A stretch of DNA of 64,000 bases from Thalassoroseus pseudoceratinae. GTDB lineage: Bacteria; Planctomycetota; Planctomycetia; Planctomycetales; Planctomycetaceae. Positions 44,001-52,831 of this stretch are shown here, in pieces. The DNA lies in NCBI RefSeq assembly GCF_011634775.1, contig NZ_JAALXT010000008.1, positions 1-64,000 of the forward strand, read 5' to 3'. The notes under the pieces are model-generated. The model ran no database searches. It worked only from the letters and a program-made list of their open reading frames with translations, and was not told the origin of the DNA. The position numbers were made by a program, and so were the translations under genes. Position 1 is the first letter of the stretch, and the number at the start of each line of letters is the position of its first letter.

Positions 44001-45950
44001 TCAGGACGATGAACTTGAAAATTCCGTGGGACACTCCGCGGGCGACGGCTGATCGAGATACACCCGCTGCCAACCTTCCAAACAGATCAACGCCCACAAT
44101 CGGGCACTGTGGTCCCACTGGCCGGAGACGTGTTCCCGCACCAATTCACGCACCGCATCCGGTCGGAATAAACCACGATCCAAAGCCCTCTGCGACAGTA
44201 ACACATCGTCGAGCAATGGACGAAGCTCATCACGAAACCACGAATCGAGCGGCACACCGAACCCCATTTTCGCTCGGTTTTGGATCGGTTCGGGGATCAG
44301 GTCGTCGAATGTTTCCGTCAGAATCCGTTTGCCACGCCCGCCAGACATTTTCCATTCCAACGGCATCCGGGCGGCCAATTCAACCACATGGTGATCTAGA
44401 AACGGGCTGCGACATTCCAACCCCACCGCCATACTTGCGATGTCCACTTTGGTGAGAATATCGCAAGGCAAATACGTCAACACATCGGCCGCGGTCGCAC
44501 GGGTGACGATGTCGCGACTCGGGCACAACTCATACGAAGACAACAAGAAATTCTCGCTGTGAACATCTTGCAACATCGTGCGGAATTCGTCGGAATACAA
44601 ACTCTGTCGTCGCTGGGAATCGAAGATGCCAACCCAGTTGAGATACCGCAATTCCGGCGGTAGTCGGAGTCCAGCCAATAGTCGTTTCAGTCGCCGTCGG
44701 AACGATTTCTGTTTTGAGGATGCCGGAACTTGCTGCCAGAGTTTTGCAGTCAACAATTGTCTGAGCGGTTTGGGCAACCGATCGAATTTCGCACCGAAGG
44801 CGACGGCTCGATACCGATCGTAACCGGCAAACAGTTCATCACCGCCGTCGCCGGACAACGCCACTGTGACTGCTTGCCGAGTGACTTGGCACAACGCCAT
44901 CGTCGGTATCGCGGAACTATCGGCAAAGGGTTCGTCGTAATGCCAGATCAAACGGGGCAACGTCTCAACCGCTTTCGGCTCGACGACGAACTCATAATGA
45001 TCGGTCCCTAAGTGCTCCGCCGCCATCCTTGCGAAATGGCGTTCGTCGAATTGCTTGACGGGGAAACCGATGGAATAGGTTTGCACTTGCCGATCCGATT
45101 CCTGCTGCATCAATCCTGCGATGAGTGTGGAGTCGATCCCGCCGGAGAGAAACGCCCCCAACGGTACATCGCTCCGCATTCGTAACCGCACCGCTTCGGT
45201 TAACGTCTCTCGCAGGTGTTCGGACCAATCGGATTGAACTTTTTGATCGATTGGCCGTTCGTATGGCGGCGACCAGTAGCGTTCGATGCTGAGTTTTCCC
45301 CCTTCAAACGTCATCCGATGCGCGGGGGGAAGTTTTGCGTACCCTTTCAGAATACACATCGGGTGCGGCACATACTGATACTGCAAATACGCATCGACCG
45401 CCGCCGGATTCAACTCACGAACGGCATCGGGAAGTTGCAACAACGCCTTCAATTCACTGGCGAACACGACTCGCCCGGCATGCTCTCGATAGAACAACGG
45501 TTTCTGGCCGATGCGATCCCGAGCGATGAGCCCGCGATGCTTTCGCGTGTCCCAGATTGCGAATACGAACATGCCCCGAAAGTGATCAACGCAGTCGTCG
45601 CCATACTCCTCGTAGGCATGCACGATGACTTCCGTATCACTGTCCGTGCGGAATTGATGGCCTCGCGATTGCAGGTCGGATCGCAACTCCCGGTAGTTGT
45701 AAATCTCACCGTTGAAACTGACCCAGACGGTTTCATCCTCGTTGCAGAGAGGCTGTTTTCCGCCACCGATATCAATAATCGACAACCGCCGATGCCCCAG
45801 TGCCGCCCCGCCGAATTGGTCTTCCGACGTGAGATGGAAGCCGTCCGCGTCCGGTCCGCGATGCCGCAACGTACTGGTCATTCGGTGTAGCAATTCTTCG
45901 GAGAGCGGTTCACCATCGCCGCTCCAAAACGCACCCGCGATCCCACACAT
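44001..45950 (-). CDS. asnB: asparagine synthase (glutamine-hydrolysing)
   Basis: The product has 649 residues. The class II glutaminase domain starts MCGIAGAFWSGDGE with catalytic Cys2, and RHRGPDADG is the matching substrate loop. The synthetase domain has FLSGGIDSTLIAGLMQQ, the PP-loop for ATP, and VALSGDGGDELFAGYDRYRA. It makes asparagine, or in envelope gene clusters amidates a different acceptor, from aspartate or a related acid. It overlaps the upstream glycosyltransferase by one base (TAATG). Such AsnB-like proteins are common in exopolysaccharide clusters, so a surface-sugar role is possible. Confidence 0.94.
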   Translation of the reverse strand: MCGIAGAFWSGDGEPLSEELLHRMTSTLRHRGPDADGFHLTSEDQFGGAALGHRRLSIIDIGGGKQPLCNEDETVWVSFNGEIYNYRELRSDLQSRGHQFRTDSDTEVIVHAYEEYGDDCVDHFRGMFVFAIWDTRKHRGLIARDRIGQKPLFYREHAGRVVFASELKALLQLPDAVRELNPAAVDAYLQYQYVPHPMCILKGYAKLPPAHRMTFEGGKLSIERYWSPPYERPIDQKVQSDWSEHLRETLTEAVRLRMRSDVPLGAFLSGGIDSTLIAGLMQQESDRQVQTYSIGFPVKQFDERHFARMAAEHLGTDHYEFVVEPKAVETLPRLIWHYDEPFADSSAIPTMALCQVTRQAVTVALSGDGGDELFAGYDRYRAVAFGAKFDRLPKPLRQLLTAKLWQQVPASSKQKSFRRRLKRLLAGLRLPPELRYLNWVGIFDSQRRQSLYSDEFRTMLQDVHSENFLLSSYELCPSRDIVTRATAADVLTYLPCDILTKVDIASMAVGLECRSPFLDHHVVELAARMPLEWKMSGGRGKRILTETFDDLIPEPIQNRAKMGFGVPLDSWFRDELRPLLDDVLLSQRALDRGLFRPDAVRELVREHVSGQWDHSARLWALICLEGWQRVYLDQPSPAECPTEFSSSSS

Positions 45951-47080
45951 TAGCCGTTCTGCTCCTGTGTGATGGAGCGGAATAGTTCGGCATGCCGCTC
46001 GACCATTTGTTCGATGCAGAAGTGTTCCCGCATCCGTGAACGAGCCGCAGTTCCGAGTCGAGCTTTCAATTCGGAATCCGCCAAGATGCGGTCCGCGAAC
46101 TGAGCAAAAGCCGGGCAGTCTCCAACGTTCACCACGTACCCCGTTTCCCCATCCACGACCAATTCCCGATTCGGTGGAATGTCGCTCGTGATGGCGGGCA
46201 CACCGGCGGCCATGGCCTCCATGAGACTATTCGACATGCCTTCGAATTCGCTGGCCAACCAGAACACATCAAACAACCGCATCAAGTTCGACGAGTCTTG
46301 TCGATGCCCCGCAAAACGCACGAACGGTGCACACGTCATCTGTCGAGCGAACTCTCCCAGGGCATCACGTTCCGGCCCATCACCGACAATTAGCAGAAAC
46401 ACGTTCTCTTGGATTTGCCGAAGCATTTGGATGCTCCAAATCAAATCCTTGACCCGTTTCTGCGATGCCAACCGCCCGACATAGCCGACAATCCGAGCAT
46501 CCGCGGGCAAGTCGAACTCCGCCAGCATGCGTTTACGTTCGTCTTGCGATAATGGTTCTGAATCGGTGACGTCCACGCCATTGGGAATCACGGTAATTTT
46601 CTCGCTGGGAACGCCCTGCTCTTGATAGAACGCCCCGACACTCTCGCCGTTGACAACCCACCGATCGGTCCGCGATTGCAGCTTTTGATCGGTCTTCAAC
46701 TGCCAACCGGATTTCCAAGAATCCACGCACCGCTCGCTGACGATTACCTTTGGCTGCGGATTCTTTCCCACGGCCAGCCGTCCATAGGTGTTCGCGGTGA
46801 ACAACCATGTGTGGACGATGTCTGGTTGCAAGCTCCGAACCAAACGCCGCAACCGCCACAAAGCCACCGGGTCCGCCTTCATCCGTTTGTGCAAAATCGT
46901 CAGCGGAATGTTGGCTTCTTCCAGCCAGTCGGCATACGGACCGCCCCGCGTCAACGCGACGGCGTGTAGATCGAATTCATCCTTCGGCAACCCTTTCGCC
47001 AAAAGTGAGAACTGTTTTTCGGCTCCGGAGCGGTCCAGAGTGGCAATCACGGACAACACACGAATCACGGCAGCGGACAT
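45950..47080 (-). CDS. GT4-family glycosyltransferase
   Basis: The product has 376 residues from ATG 47080; the frame extends to 47155 without support. The GT-B fold is shown by IATLDRSGAEKQFSLLAKGL in the N-terminal Rossmann domain and by KITVIPNGVDVTDSEP, RIVGYVGRLASQKRVKDLI and WLASEFEGMSNSLMEAMAAG in the C-terminal nucleotide-sugar domain; E264-like residues of the EX7E motif lie in EFEGMSNSLME. It transfers a sugar to a growing glycan at the cytoplasmic face. It forms a tight unit with asnB and the RND exporter, which suggests surface polysaccharide work. Confidence 0.9.
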   Translation of the reverse strand: MSAAVIRVLSVIATLDRSGAEKQFSLLAKGLPKDEFDLHAVALTRGGPYADWLEEANIPLTILHKRMKADPVALWRLRRLVRSLQPDIVHTWLFTANTYGRLAVGKNPQPKVIVSERCVDSWKSGWQLKTDQKLQSRTDRWVVNGESVGAFYQEQGVPSEKITVIPNGVDVTDSEPLSQDERKRMLAEFDLPADARIVGYVGRLASQKRVKDLIWSIQMLRQIQENVFLLIVGDGPERDALGEFARQMTCAPFVRFAGHRQDSSNLMRLFDVFWLASEFEGMSNSLMEAMAAGVPAITSDIPPNRELVVDGETGYVVNVGDCPAFAQFADRILADSELKARLGTAARSRMREHFCIEQMVERHAELFRSITQEQNG

Positions 47081-47263
47081 CCTGCTAGCTGATTTTTGAA
47101 GAATCCTATTCGGCGAATCATCGACCACCGACCACGAATTTGCAACGCCACGCAATTCCTCATGCGACGACCGTCGACCAACAGGGGCTGTTCGTCAATG
47201 AGATTCCTGATAAGATGAAGCGATTAGTTTCCCGCCCAATTTCCAACCTTGAAGCATGCTCAT

Positions 47264-49558
47264 ATGCGTTGCGTTTTTCTTTTGGTCATCTCAATACTGG
47301 TGAATTCCTCGACCACTGCGGAAGAGCTGAAACCCGAGTCGGCCACGCTTTTTGAACAGTCTTTGCGGCCGGTGCTGGTCGAAACGTGCGGTGATTGCCA
47401 CGACCCGGACGACGCCGAAAACGCCGTTCCGTTTCTATCGGCAACCAAAGCCGAGGCCGTCGCCACGCATCGAGGACTTTGGAAAAACGTTGCTGAGCAA
47501 CTCCGCAATCGGACTATGCCGCCCGCCGATGCCGTTCAACCCAGCGAAGAAGATCGCCTGCGAATCGCGAATTGGATTGACGAAACGCTCCGCCAAACTG
47601 CGTGCCAACTCGGTGAGTACGCCGGTCAGGTTGTCAGCCGGCGATTGAATCGCATCGAATACGACAACACGATCCGCGATTTACTCGGGGTCGATCTGGA
47701 CGTGTCCGACACCTTCCCCGTCGACGGGTCCGGTGGCGAAGGCTTCAACAACAACGGTGAAACCCTGTTCCTTCCCCCAATCCTGATGGAACGCTACCTC
47801 GAAGCCGCCACCACCGCACTCGATGCCGCCATTGTCACGCCACGATTGAAGAAGACGTTCCGCCCGGATGATTTGCAAATCGAGTCGAAGTCTCAACGGA
47901 ATTCCAATCAAACGCTTCCGAAGAAATCGGCGGCGAATGCATTCGTGACCGTTTACGTGGCGGGTGATTACACCATTCGCGTAACGGCGGCAACAACGGA
48001 AAGTCACCCCGCGAAAGTCGTGCTGAAACTCGATGGCATCGCCGCGAACCGTTTCGAATTCACTGGCGAGAAGAACAAACCGATCCAGGAATCCGCCGTG
48101 GTCCGTCTCGCACGCGGTGTGCACGCCATTACCATCCGAACCGAGGAAACACCGCTGACGATTCATCGGCTGGAAATCACTGAGAACCGCAACGAACCGT
48201 CCGACCGCAAGTTGGAGAACCATCAAAAACTCCTCGGACGGTCACCCGGCGATATCCCGAAGAATCCACGTGACGCCGCTTACAAAGTCTTGAAGAAATT
48301 CACACGCCGAGCATTCCGCCGACCGGTGGGCGAGACGGAAATCGAGGGTTATCTTTCACTTTACGATCGAGCCGCCGAACGAGGCGATCCATACCCCGAA
48401 GCCGTCAAGTTGGCGATGAAAGCCGTCTTGGTCTCGCCACATTTCCTGTTCCGCGTGGAAGACGAACCCAACGGCAGCCAGCTCGAACCAATTGGCGACC
48501 ACGAACTCGCTGTGCGGCTGTCGTACTTTTTGTGGTCGTCAATGCCAGATGACGAACTGAACCGGCTCGCCGATGCCGGGAAACTGCACGAACGCGATGT
48601 TCTCACATCGCAAATCAACCGCATGCTCAACGACCCGAAAGCCGACATTTTCGCGGAGCAGTTCATCGGTCAATGGCTTGGCACTCAGAAAGTCGGTAAT
48701 GGACACGCACCGGACACCAGCACATTCCGCGATCAGTTCACGTTCAAACTCGTCTTCGATATGCAAGCCGAGCCGTTCCACTTGTTCGCTCACATTTTGG
48801 AGCAAAACCGTAGCCTGTTGGAGTTGATCGATTCCGATTACACCATTCTCAACCGCCGAATGCAGGTGCATTACGGTCTCATCAAACCGCCGAAGGATGC
48901 GGGATCAAAGTGGGTGCTGAATCAGTATCGGGAAAAAGACGGCGGCTCTTGGGAACTCGTGGAACTTCCGAACGACCAACGTGGCGGCGTGTTGGGAACG
49001 GCCGGTGTTCACATGCTGACATCCTATCCCAACCGGACCAGCCCCGTGTTGCGTGGTGGATGGGTCTTGGAAACGCTGCTCGGCGTGCATGTTCCATCAC
49101 CACCACCTGACGTTCCGGAACTCAAACGTGGCAAGAAAGAAAAGAAGTCACTCCGCGAGCAACTCGCCATGCATCGTGACCATTCCGCGTGTGCCGCCTG
49201 TCACAATCTCATGGATCCGGTCGGTTTTGCGTTGGAGAACTTCGATGTCCTCGGGCGTTGGCGAGAAAAGGACGGCAACCAAGAAATCGACGCCTCCGCG
49301 ACACTTCCTACCGGTCAAAAAATCAACGGCCCTGCTGGACTCCGAAAGGCATTGCTGGACCGAAAAGACGATTTCCTCCGCCAACTCACACGCAAAATGC
49401 TCGGCTACGCCCTGGGTCGCAGTCTGACGGATGCCGATGATTGCACTATTGGTCAAATTACCGACGCCGTCACCAAAGACGATTACAAGGCAAGAACACT
49501 CGTGCGTGAAATTGTTCTCAGTACCCCCTTCCGCATGCGATCCGGCCCGTCGAATTAG
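47264..49558 (+). CDS. planctomycete cytochrome c / DUF1587-DUF1592-DUF1588-DUF1585 protein
   Basis: The product has 764 residues from ATG 47264. A signal peptide (RCVFLLVISILVNSSTTAEE) precedes a c-type heme motif, VETCGDCHDPDD. DUF1587 follows at about 125-190 (RRLNRIEYDNTIRDLLGVDL), then a carbohydrate-binding-like domain. DUF1592 is at about 360-485 (FTRRAFRRPVGETEIEGYL; VSPHFLFRVEDEPN; RLSYFLWSSMPDDELNRLAD), DUF1588 near RTSPVLRGGWVLETLLG with ACAACHNLMDP, and DUF1585 at the end (RQLTRKMLGYALGRSLTDAD). The order is the usual one of this periplasmic family. It always pairs with DUF1552 proteins, as here. The reaction is unknown; electron transfer coupled to polymer breakdown is often suggested. 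Confidence 0.94.
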   Translation: MRCVFLLVISILVNSSTTAEELKPESATLFEQSLRPVLVETCGDCHDPDDAENAVPFLSATKAEAVATHRGLWKNVAEQLRNRTMPPADAVQPSEEDRLRIANWIDETLRQTACQLGEYAGQVVSRRLNRIEYDNTIRDLLGVDLDVSDTFPVDGSGGEGFNNNGETLFLPPILMERYLEAATTALDAAIVTPRLKKTFRPDDLQIESKSQRNSNQTLPKKSAANAFVTVYVAGDYTIRVTAATTESHPAKVVLKLDGIAANRFEFTGEKNKPIQESAVVRLARGVHAITIRTEETPLTIHRLEITENRNEPSDRKLENHQKLLGRSPGDIPKNPRDAAYKVLKKFTRRAFRRPVGETEIEGYLSLYDRAAERGDPYPEAVKLAMKAVLVSPHFLFRVEDEPNGSQLEPIGDHELAVRLSYFLWSSMPDDELNRLADAGKLHERDVLTSQINRMLNDPKADIFAEQFIGQWLGTQKVGNGHAPDTSTFRDQFTFKLVFDMQAEPFHLFAHILEQNRSLLELIDSDYTILNRRMQVHYGLIKPPKDAGSKWVLNQYREKDGGSWELVELPNDQRGGVLGTAGVHMLTSYPNRTSPVLRGGWVLETLLGVHVPSPPPDVPELKRGKKEKKSLREQLAMHRDHSACAACHNLMDPVGFALENFDVLGRWREKDGNQEIDASATLPTGQKINGPAGLRKALLDRKDDFLRQLTRKMLGYALGRSLTDADDCTIGQITDAVTKDDYKARTLVREIVLSTPFRMRSGPSN

Positions 49559-49638
49559 ACGAACGGTGTATCACACGCCGAGGAAAATTCGATACGCTAC
49601 GAAATCGCCGCACTCAGATATTTCCAATAGGAGCCACC

Positions 49639-51024
49639 ATGAACCTTCGACTTTCCCGAACGATTTCCCGTCGAACCGTACTGCGTGGAACCGGAGCGGC
49701 ATTGGCGTTGCCTTGGCTCAATGCGATGGCGTCCCGCACATCCGCCGCCGAATCGCTGGAGAAACCACCGCTCCGAAGCGTATTCCTGTTCATGCCCAAC
49801 GGTGTGCGACCGGATCACTGGACACCCGCCGGCGACGACGAATCCTGGGAAATCACGCCGATGTTGAAGCCCTTGGCGAACGTCAAGGACGAGATCATGC
49901 TGCTGGAAAATCTGTGGAATGAACAAACCGTGGGACGGAACGGTCACTGGCCGAAAGTGCCCGCGTTTCTCTCGGGCGGTTTTGTCGTCCGCACGTCCGG
50001 ACGCGACATGGACACCGGCGGAACGTCCGTGGATCAACTGATGGCCGCCAAAATTGGCGACCGCACACCATTGCCGTCGCTCGAACTTGGTGTGGATGAA
50101 GCCTACACGGGCGTCGATAATATCGGTGGCGGTTTTACACGCATCTACGGTTCGCACATTGCTTGGCGTGACCCGCACACACCGGTCCCCAAAGAAATCG
50201 TGCCGCGGTTGGCCTTCGATCGACTCTTCCGCACCGGACCGGCCGAACCGGTTGTTTCCGGTTTCACTCCCCGTCAACCGGCGGTGGTGAAATCGTTGGC
50301 ACGCGACGACACAAGCGTGCTCGACCTCGTCCTCGAAGACGCCAAGAACCTGAGTCGCCGGGTCGGTAGCGAAGACAAAGTCAAAATCGACGAGTATCTC
50401 GAATCTGTCCGCAGCGTCGAACGCCGTATCGAGAACGCCCTCAAACCGCAAAAGCGCTGGATCAACGAAGGACAATTCGACCTGTCCCGCCCCAAACCCG
50501 GAATTCCGGAAACCCACATCGAGCACGTCCGCTTGATGCTCGACATCCTCGTACTCGCTCTCTGGACCGACTCCACTCGCATCGCCACATTCATGTTCGG
50601 CAACGCTCAGACGGGGCGAAACTTCTCGTTCCTCGACGGTGTTCGCGGCAGCTTCCACGGCCTTTCACACCATCGCAACGAAGCGAAAACCTTGGCTCAA
50701 TACGAGAAGATCGGCACATGGCACATTGAACAATTGGCTTACGTTTTGGAGAAAATGAAAAGCCTCGATGAGGCTGGTTCATCGCTTCTCGACAACAGCC
50801 AAGTTGTGTTCGGTTCAACACTCCGCGACGGCAACCGACACGATCCCCACAACCTGCCGATCATTCTCGCGGGGCGTGGAACGGGTCTGCTCCGCCCCGG
50901 TCGTCGTGTGCGTGCCGAACGAGACACACCGCTTTGCAATCTGTATTTGACGATGTTGCATCACATGGGAATCGACGCAAAGTCGTTCGGCGACAGCACC
51001 GCCGCATTGCGAGGGCTGAGCTAA
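49639..51024 (+). CDS. DUF1552 family Tat-exported protein
   Basis: The product has 461 residues from ATG 49639, with AGGAG six bases upstream. The N-terminus has a twin-arginine signal (ISRRTVLRGTGAALALPWL). Conserved stretches are FLFMPNGVRPDHWTPAGDD, then NLWNEQTVGRNGHWPKVPAF, VDQLMAAKIGDRTPLPSLEL and GLSHHRNEAKTLAQYEKI, typical of the DUF1552 family that follows DUF1592 proteins in planctomycetes. It is co-transcribed with the upstream cytochrome protein (80-base gap). The export route fits a folded, possibly cofactor-bearing protein. No known enzyme motif was found. Confidence 0.93.
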   Translation: MNLRLSRTISRRTVLRGTGAALALPWLNAMASRTSAAESLEKPPLRSVFLFMPNGVRPDHWTPAGDDESWEITPMLKPLANVKDEIMLLENLWNEQTVGRNGHWPKVPAFLSGGFVVRTSGRDMDTGGTSVDQLMAAKIGDRTPLPSLELGVDEAYTGVDNIGGGFTRIYGSHIAWRDPHTPVPKEIVPRLAFDRLFRTGPAEPVVSGFTPRQPAVVKSLARDDTSVLDLVLEDAKNLSRRVGSEDKVKIDEYLESVRSVERRIENALKPQKRWINEGQFDLSRPKPGIPETHIEHVRLMLDILVLALWTDSTRIATFMFGNAQTGRNFSFLDGVRGSFHGLSHHRNEAKTLAQYEKIGTWHIEQLAYVLEKMKSLDEAGSSLLDNSQVVFGSTLRDGNRHDPHNLPIILAGRGTGLLRPGRRVRAERDTPLCNLYLTMLHHMGIDAKSFGDSTAALRGLS

Positions 51025-51097
51025 ACGCCTACTCTGTGTTTCGCGAATCCGCAATATCATTTTTAGCTATCGTTAAAATCCTGCGAGGGAATTCGGG

Positions 51098-51880
51098 ATG
51101 AGTGAGTCTGTTGAACAATTAATCGCGGTCTTCATCGATTTCGAGAACCTCGCACTGGGTGTGCGAGACATGAAGGTCGGGAGGTTCCAAATTGAGCTTG
51201 TCCTCAAGCGACTGCTGAAAAAAGGCCGCATCGTTTACAAACGTGCCTACTGCGATTGGCGAAACTACGGCGATGCCGTTCGTGAGTTTCATGGCCAAGG
51301 TATTGAGCTGATCGACATCCCCCAAACGAAAATGAGCGGCAAAAACAGTGCCGACATCCGCATGGTGGTCGATGCGCTCGACCTCTGCTATTCCAAAGAC
51401 CATATCGACATGTTCGCCCTCATCTCCGGCGACAGCGATTTCTCACCGCTCGTTTCCAAGCTCAAAGAGAACAACAAACGCGTGATTGGCTGCGGCGTCA
51501 AAAGTTCGACGTCCGATTTGCTGATCAGCAACTCCGATGAATTTATCTACTACGATGACTTAATCCGCACCGCCCAAAAGAAACCGACCCCTCCCAAAAC
51601 AAACAAACCCAAAAAAGAACTGTCCGACAAGGAAAAGAAGCAAGAGGCCAGCGACCGGGTCATGGAGGTGCTGCTCTCGATGGATCAAGACTATGACACG
51701 CTCTGGGGGTCGATGCTCAAACAAGCAATCCGCCGCGTCTACCCCGGCTTCAACGAAGGCTATTACGGTTACGATAGTTTCTCCGACCTACTCGAAGACT
51801 TGGAAGACCAAAGCCTCGTCGTCCTCGACTATGATGAAAGTCGCGGCAACTACAAGGTTCGTCGCGGACGAGTGAAATAA
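51098..51880 (+). CDS. NYN-domain protein with C-terminal OST-HTH/LOTUS-like domain
   Basis: The product has 260 residues. The N-terminal NYN (LabA/DUF88, PIN-like) domain holds the acidic residues expected for a metal-dependent RNase: Asp14 (AVFIDFENLALG), Asp86 and Asp92 (NSADIRMVVDALDLC), and Asp112/Asp114 (ISGDSDFSPLVSKLKENNKR). A Lys/Pro linker (about 165-185) leads to a LOTUS/OST-HTH-like domain with SMLKQAIRRVYPGFNEGYYG and FSDLLEDLEDQSLVVL, which binds RNA in other proteins. A role in RNA cleavage or surveillance is likely, cytoplasmic. It stands alone, 73 bases after DUF1552. Confidence 0.88.
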   Translation: MSESVEQLIAVFIDFENLALGVRDMKVGRFQIELVLKRLLKKGRIVYKRAYCDWRNYGDAVREFHGQGIELIDIPQTKMSGKNSADIRMVVDALDLCYSKDHIDMFALISGDSDFSPLVSKLKENNKRVIGCGVKSSTSDLLISNSDEFIYYDDLIRTAQKKPTPPKTNKPKKELSDKEKKQEASDRVMEVLLSMDQDYDTLWGSMLKQAIRRVYPGFNEGYYGYDSFSDLLEDLEDQSLVVLDYDESRGNYKVRRGRVK

Positions 51881-51923
51881 AAATCTCCCACTAAACAACA
51901 AGGCCTTTCAACGGAGACGATTC

Positions 51924-52706
51924 ATGAGACTAGCCCTAGCAGCGCTCTGCTTGCTTGCGACCACGATGCCCGCCAATGCCGATGACGGCCCTAAAGTTGG
52001 CGAATGGTATTCGCTATTCAATGGAAAGAACCTAGACGGCTGGACCCCAAAAATCCGACATCACAAATTGGGGGAGAACTACAAAAACACCTTCCGCGTC
52101 GAAGACGGCGTGATGAAAGTTGGCTACGAAGGTTACGACAAGTTCAACGAAACTTTCGGACACATTTTCTACAACACACCGTTCTCACATTATCGACTGC
52201 GACTTGAATATCGTTTCGTCGGCGAACAGTGTGAAGGTGGTCCCGGCTGGGCGATCCGCAATAGTGGCATCATGATTCACGGCGAAGATCCAAAACTCAT
52301 GGATATCGACCAAGACTTTCCCGCATCGATCGAAGTGCAACTGCTAGGCGGCGGCCCCACAGGCAAACGCACCACGGGCAACCTGTGTACTCCTTACACG
52401 CATGTGGTTATGGACGGCAAACTCCTCAAACGACACTGCACAAGCTCGACCTCGAAAACCTATCGCGGAGAACAATGGGTGACAGCCGAAGTTGAAGCCC
52501 ATGGCGATGGAGAGATCAAACACTTCATCAATGGTGAAGAAGTCCTCTCTTACTCGAAACCGCAACTCGACGAAGGCGAAGCCCACTCAAAAATGCTCGC
52601 TGAGAAAGCCGGTCAAGTCATGCTCACTGGTGGCACGATTTCGCTTCAATCCGAAAGCCATCCGTGTGAGTTCCGAAAAATCGAAATTATGCTACTCAAA
52701 GAGTAG
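51924..52706 (+). CDS. DUF1080 (3-keto-disaccharide hydrolase-like) secreted protein
   Basis: The product has 260 residues from ATG 51924 (GGAGACG upstream). A short signal peptide (LALAALCLLATTMPANADDG) precedes a concanavalin-like DUF1080 domain with WYSLFNGKNLDGWTPKIR, YRLRLEYRFVG, NSGIMIHGEDP and the C-terminal IEIMLLKE. Some members hydrolyse 3-keto-glycosides in the periplasm; substrate here is unknown. It is 43 bases after the NYN gene in the same direction and close to the second sulfatase, so carbohydrate use is plausible. Confidence 0.9.
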   Translation: MRLALAALCLLATTMPANADDGPKVGEWYSLFNGKNLDGWTPKIRHHKLGENYKNTFRVEDGVMKVGYEGYDKFNETFGHIFYNTPFSHYRLRLEYRFVGEQCEGGPGWAIRNSGIMIHGEDPKLMDIDQDFPASIEVQLLGGGPTGKRTTGNLCTPYTHVVMDGKLLKRHCTSSTSKTYRGEQWVTAEVEAHGDGEIKHFINGEEVLSYSKPQLDEGEAHSKMLAEKAGQVMLTGGTISLQSESHPCEFRKIEIMLLKE

Positions 52707-52763
52707 ACGAGTTATCACCTCGTTTCCGTGTAACGACTGACTTTGGCGACACGGGGAAACATC

Positions 52764-52802
52764 AAAAAAGGACGCCCACCAATCCATCCGATTGGTGGGC
52801 GT
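52764..52802 (-). terminator. 13-bp hairpin terminator between convergent genes
   Basis: ACGCCCACCAATC (52772-52784) and GATTGGTGGGCGT (52790-52802) form a perfect 13-base stem with a 5-base loop. On the minus strand it is followed, two bases on, by TTTTTT (52769-52764). It thus terminates the sulfatase transcript; on the plus strand the same stem may stop the DUF1080 transcript less efficiently. Confidence 0.85.
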
Positions 52803-52831
52803 TCTGCTTATATATCGACTATCGAAAACGA

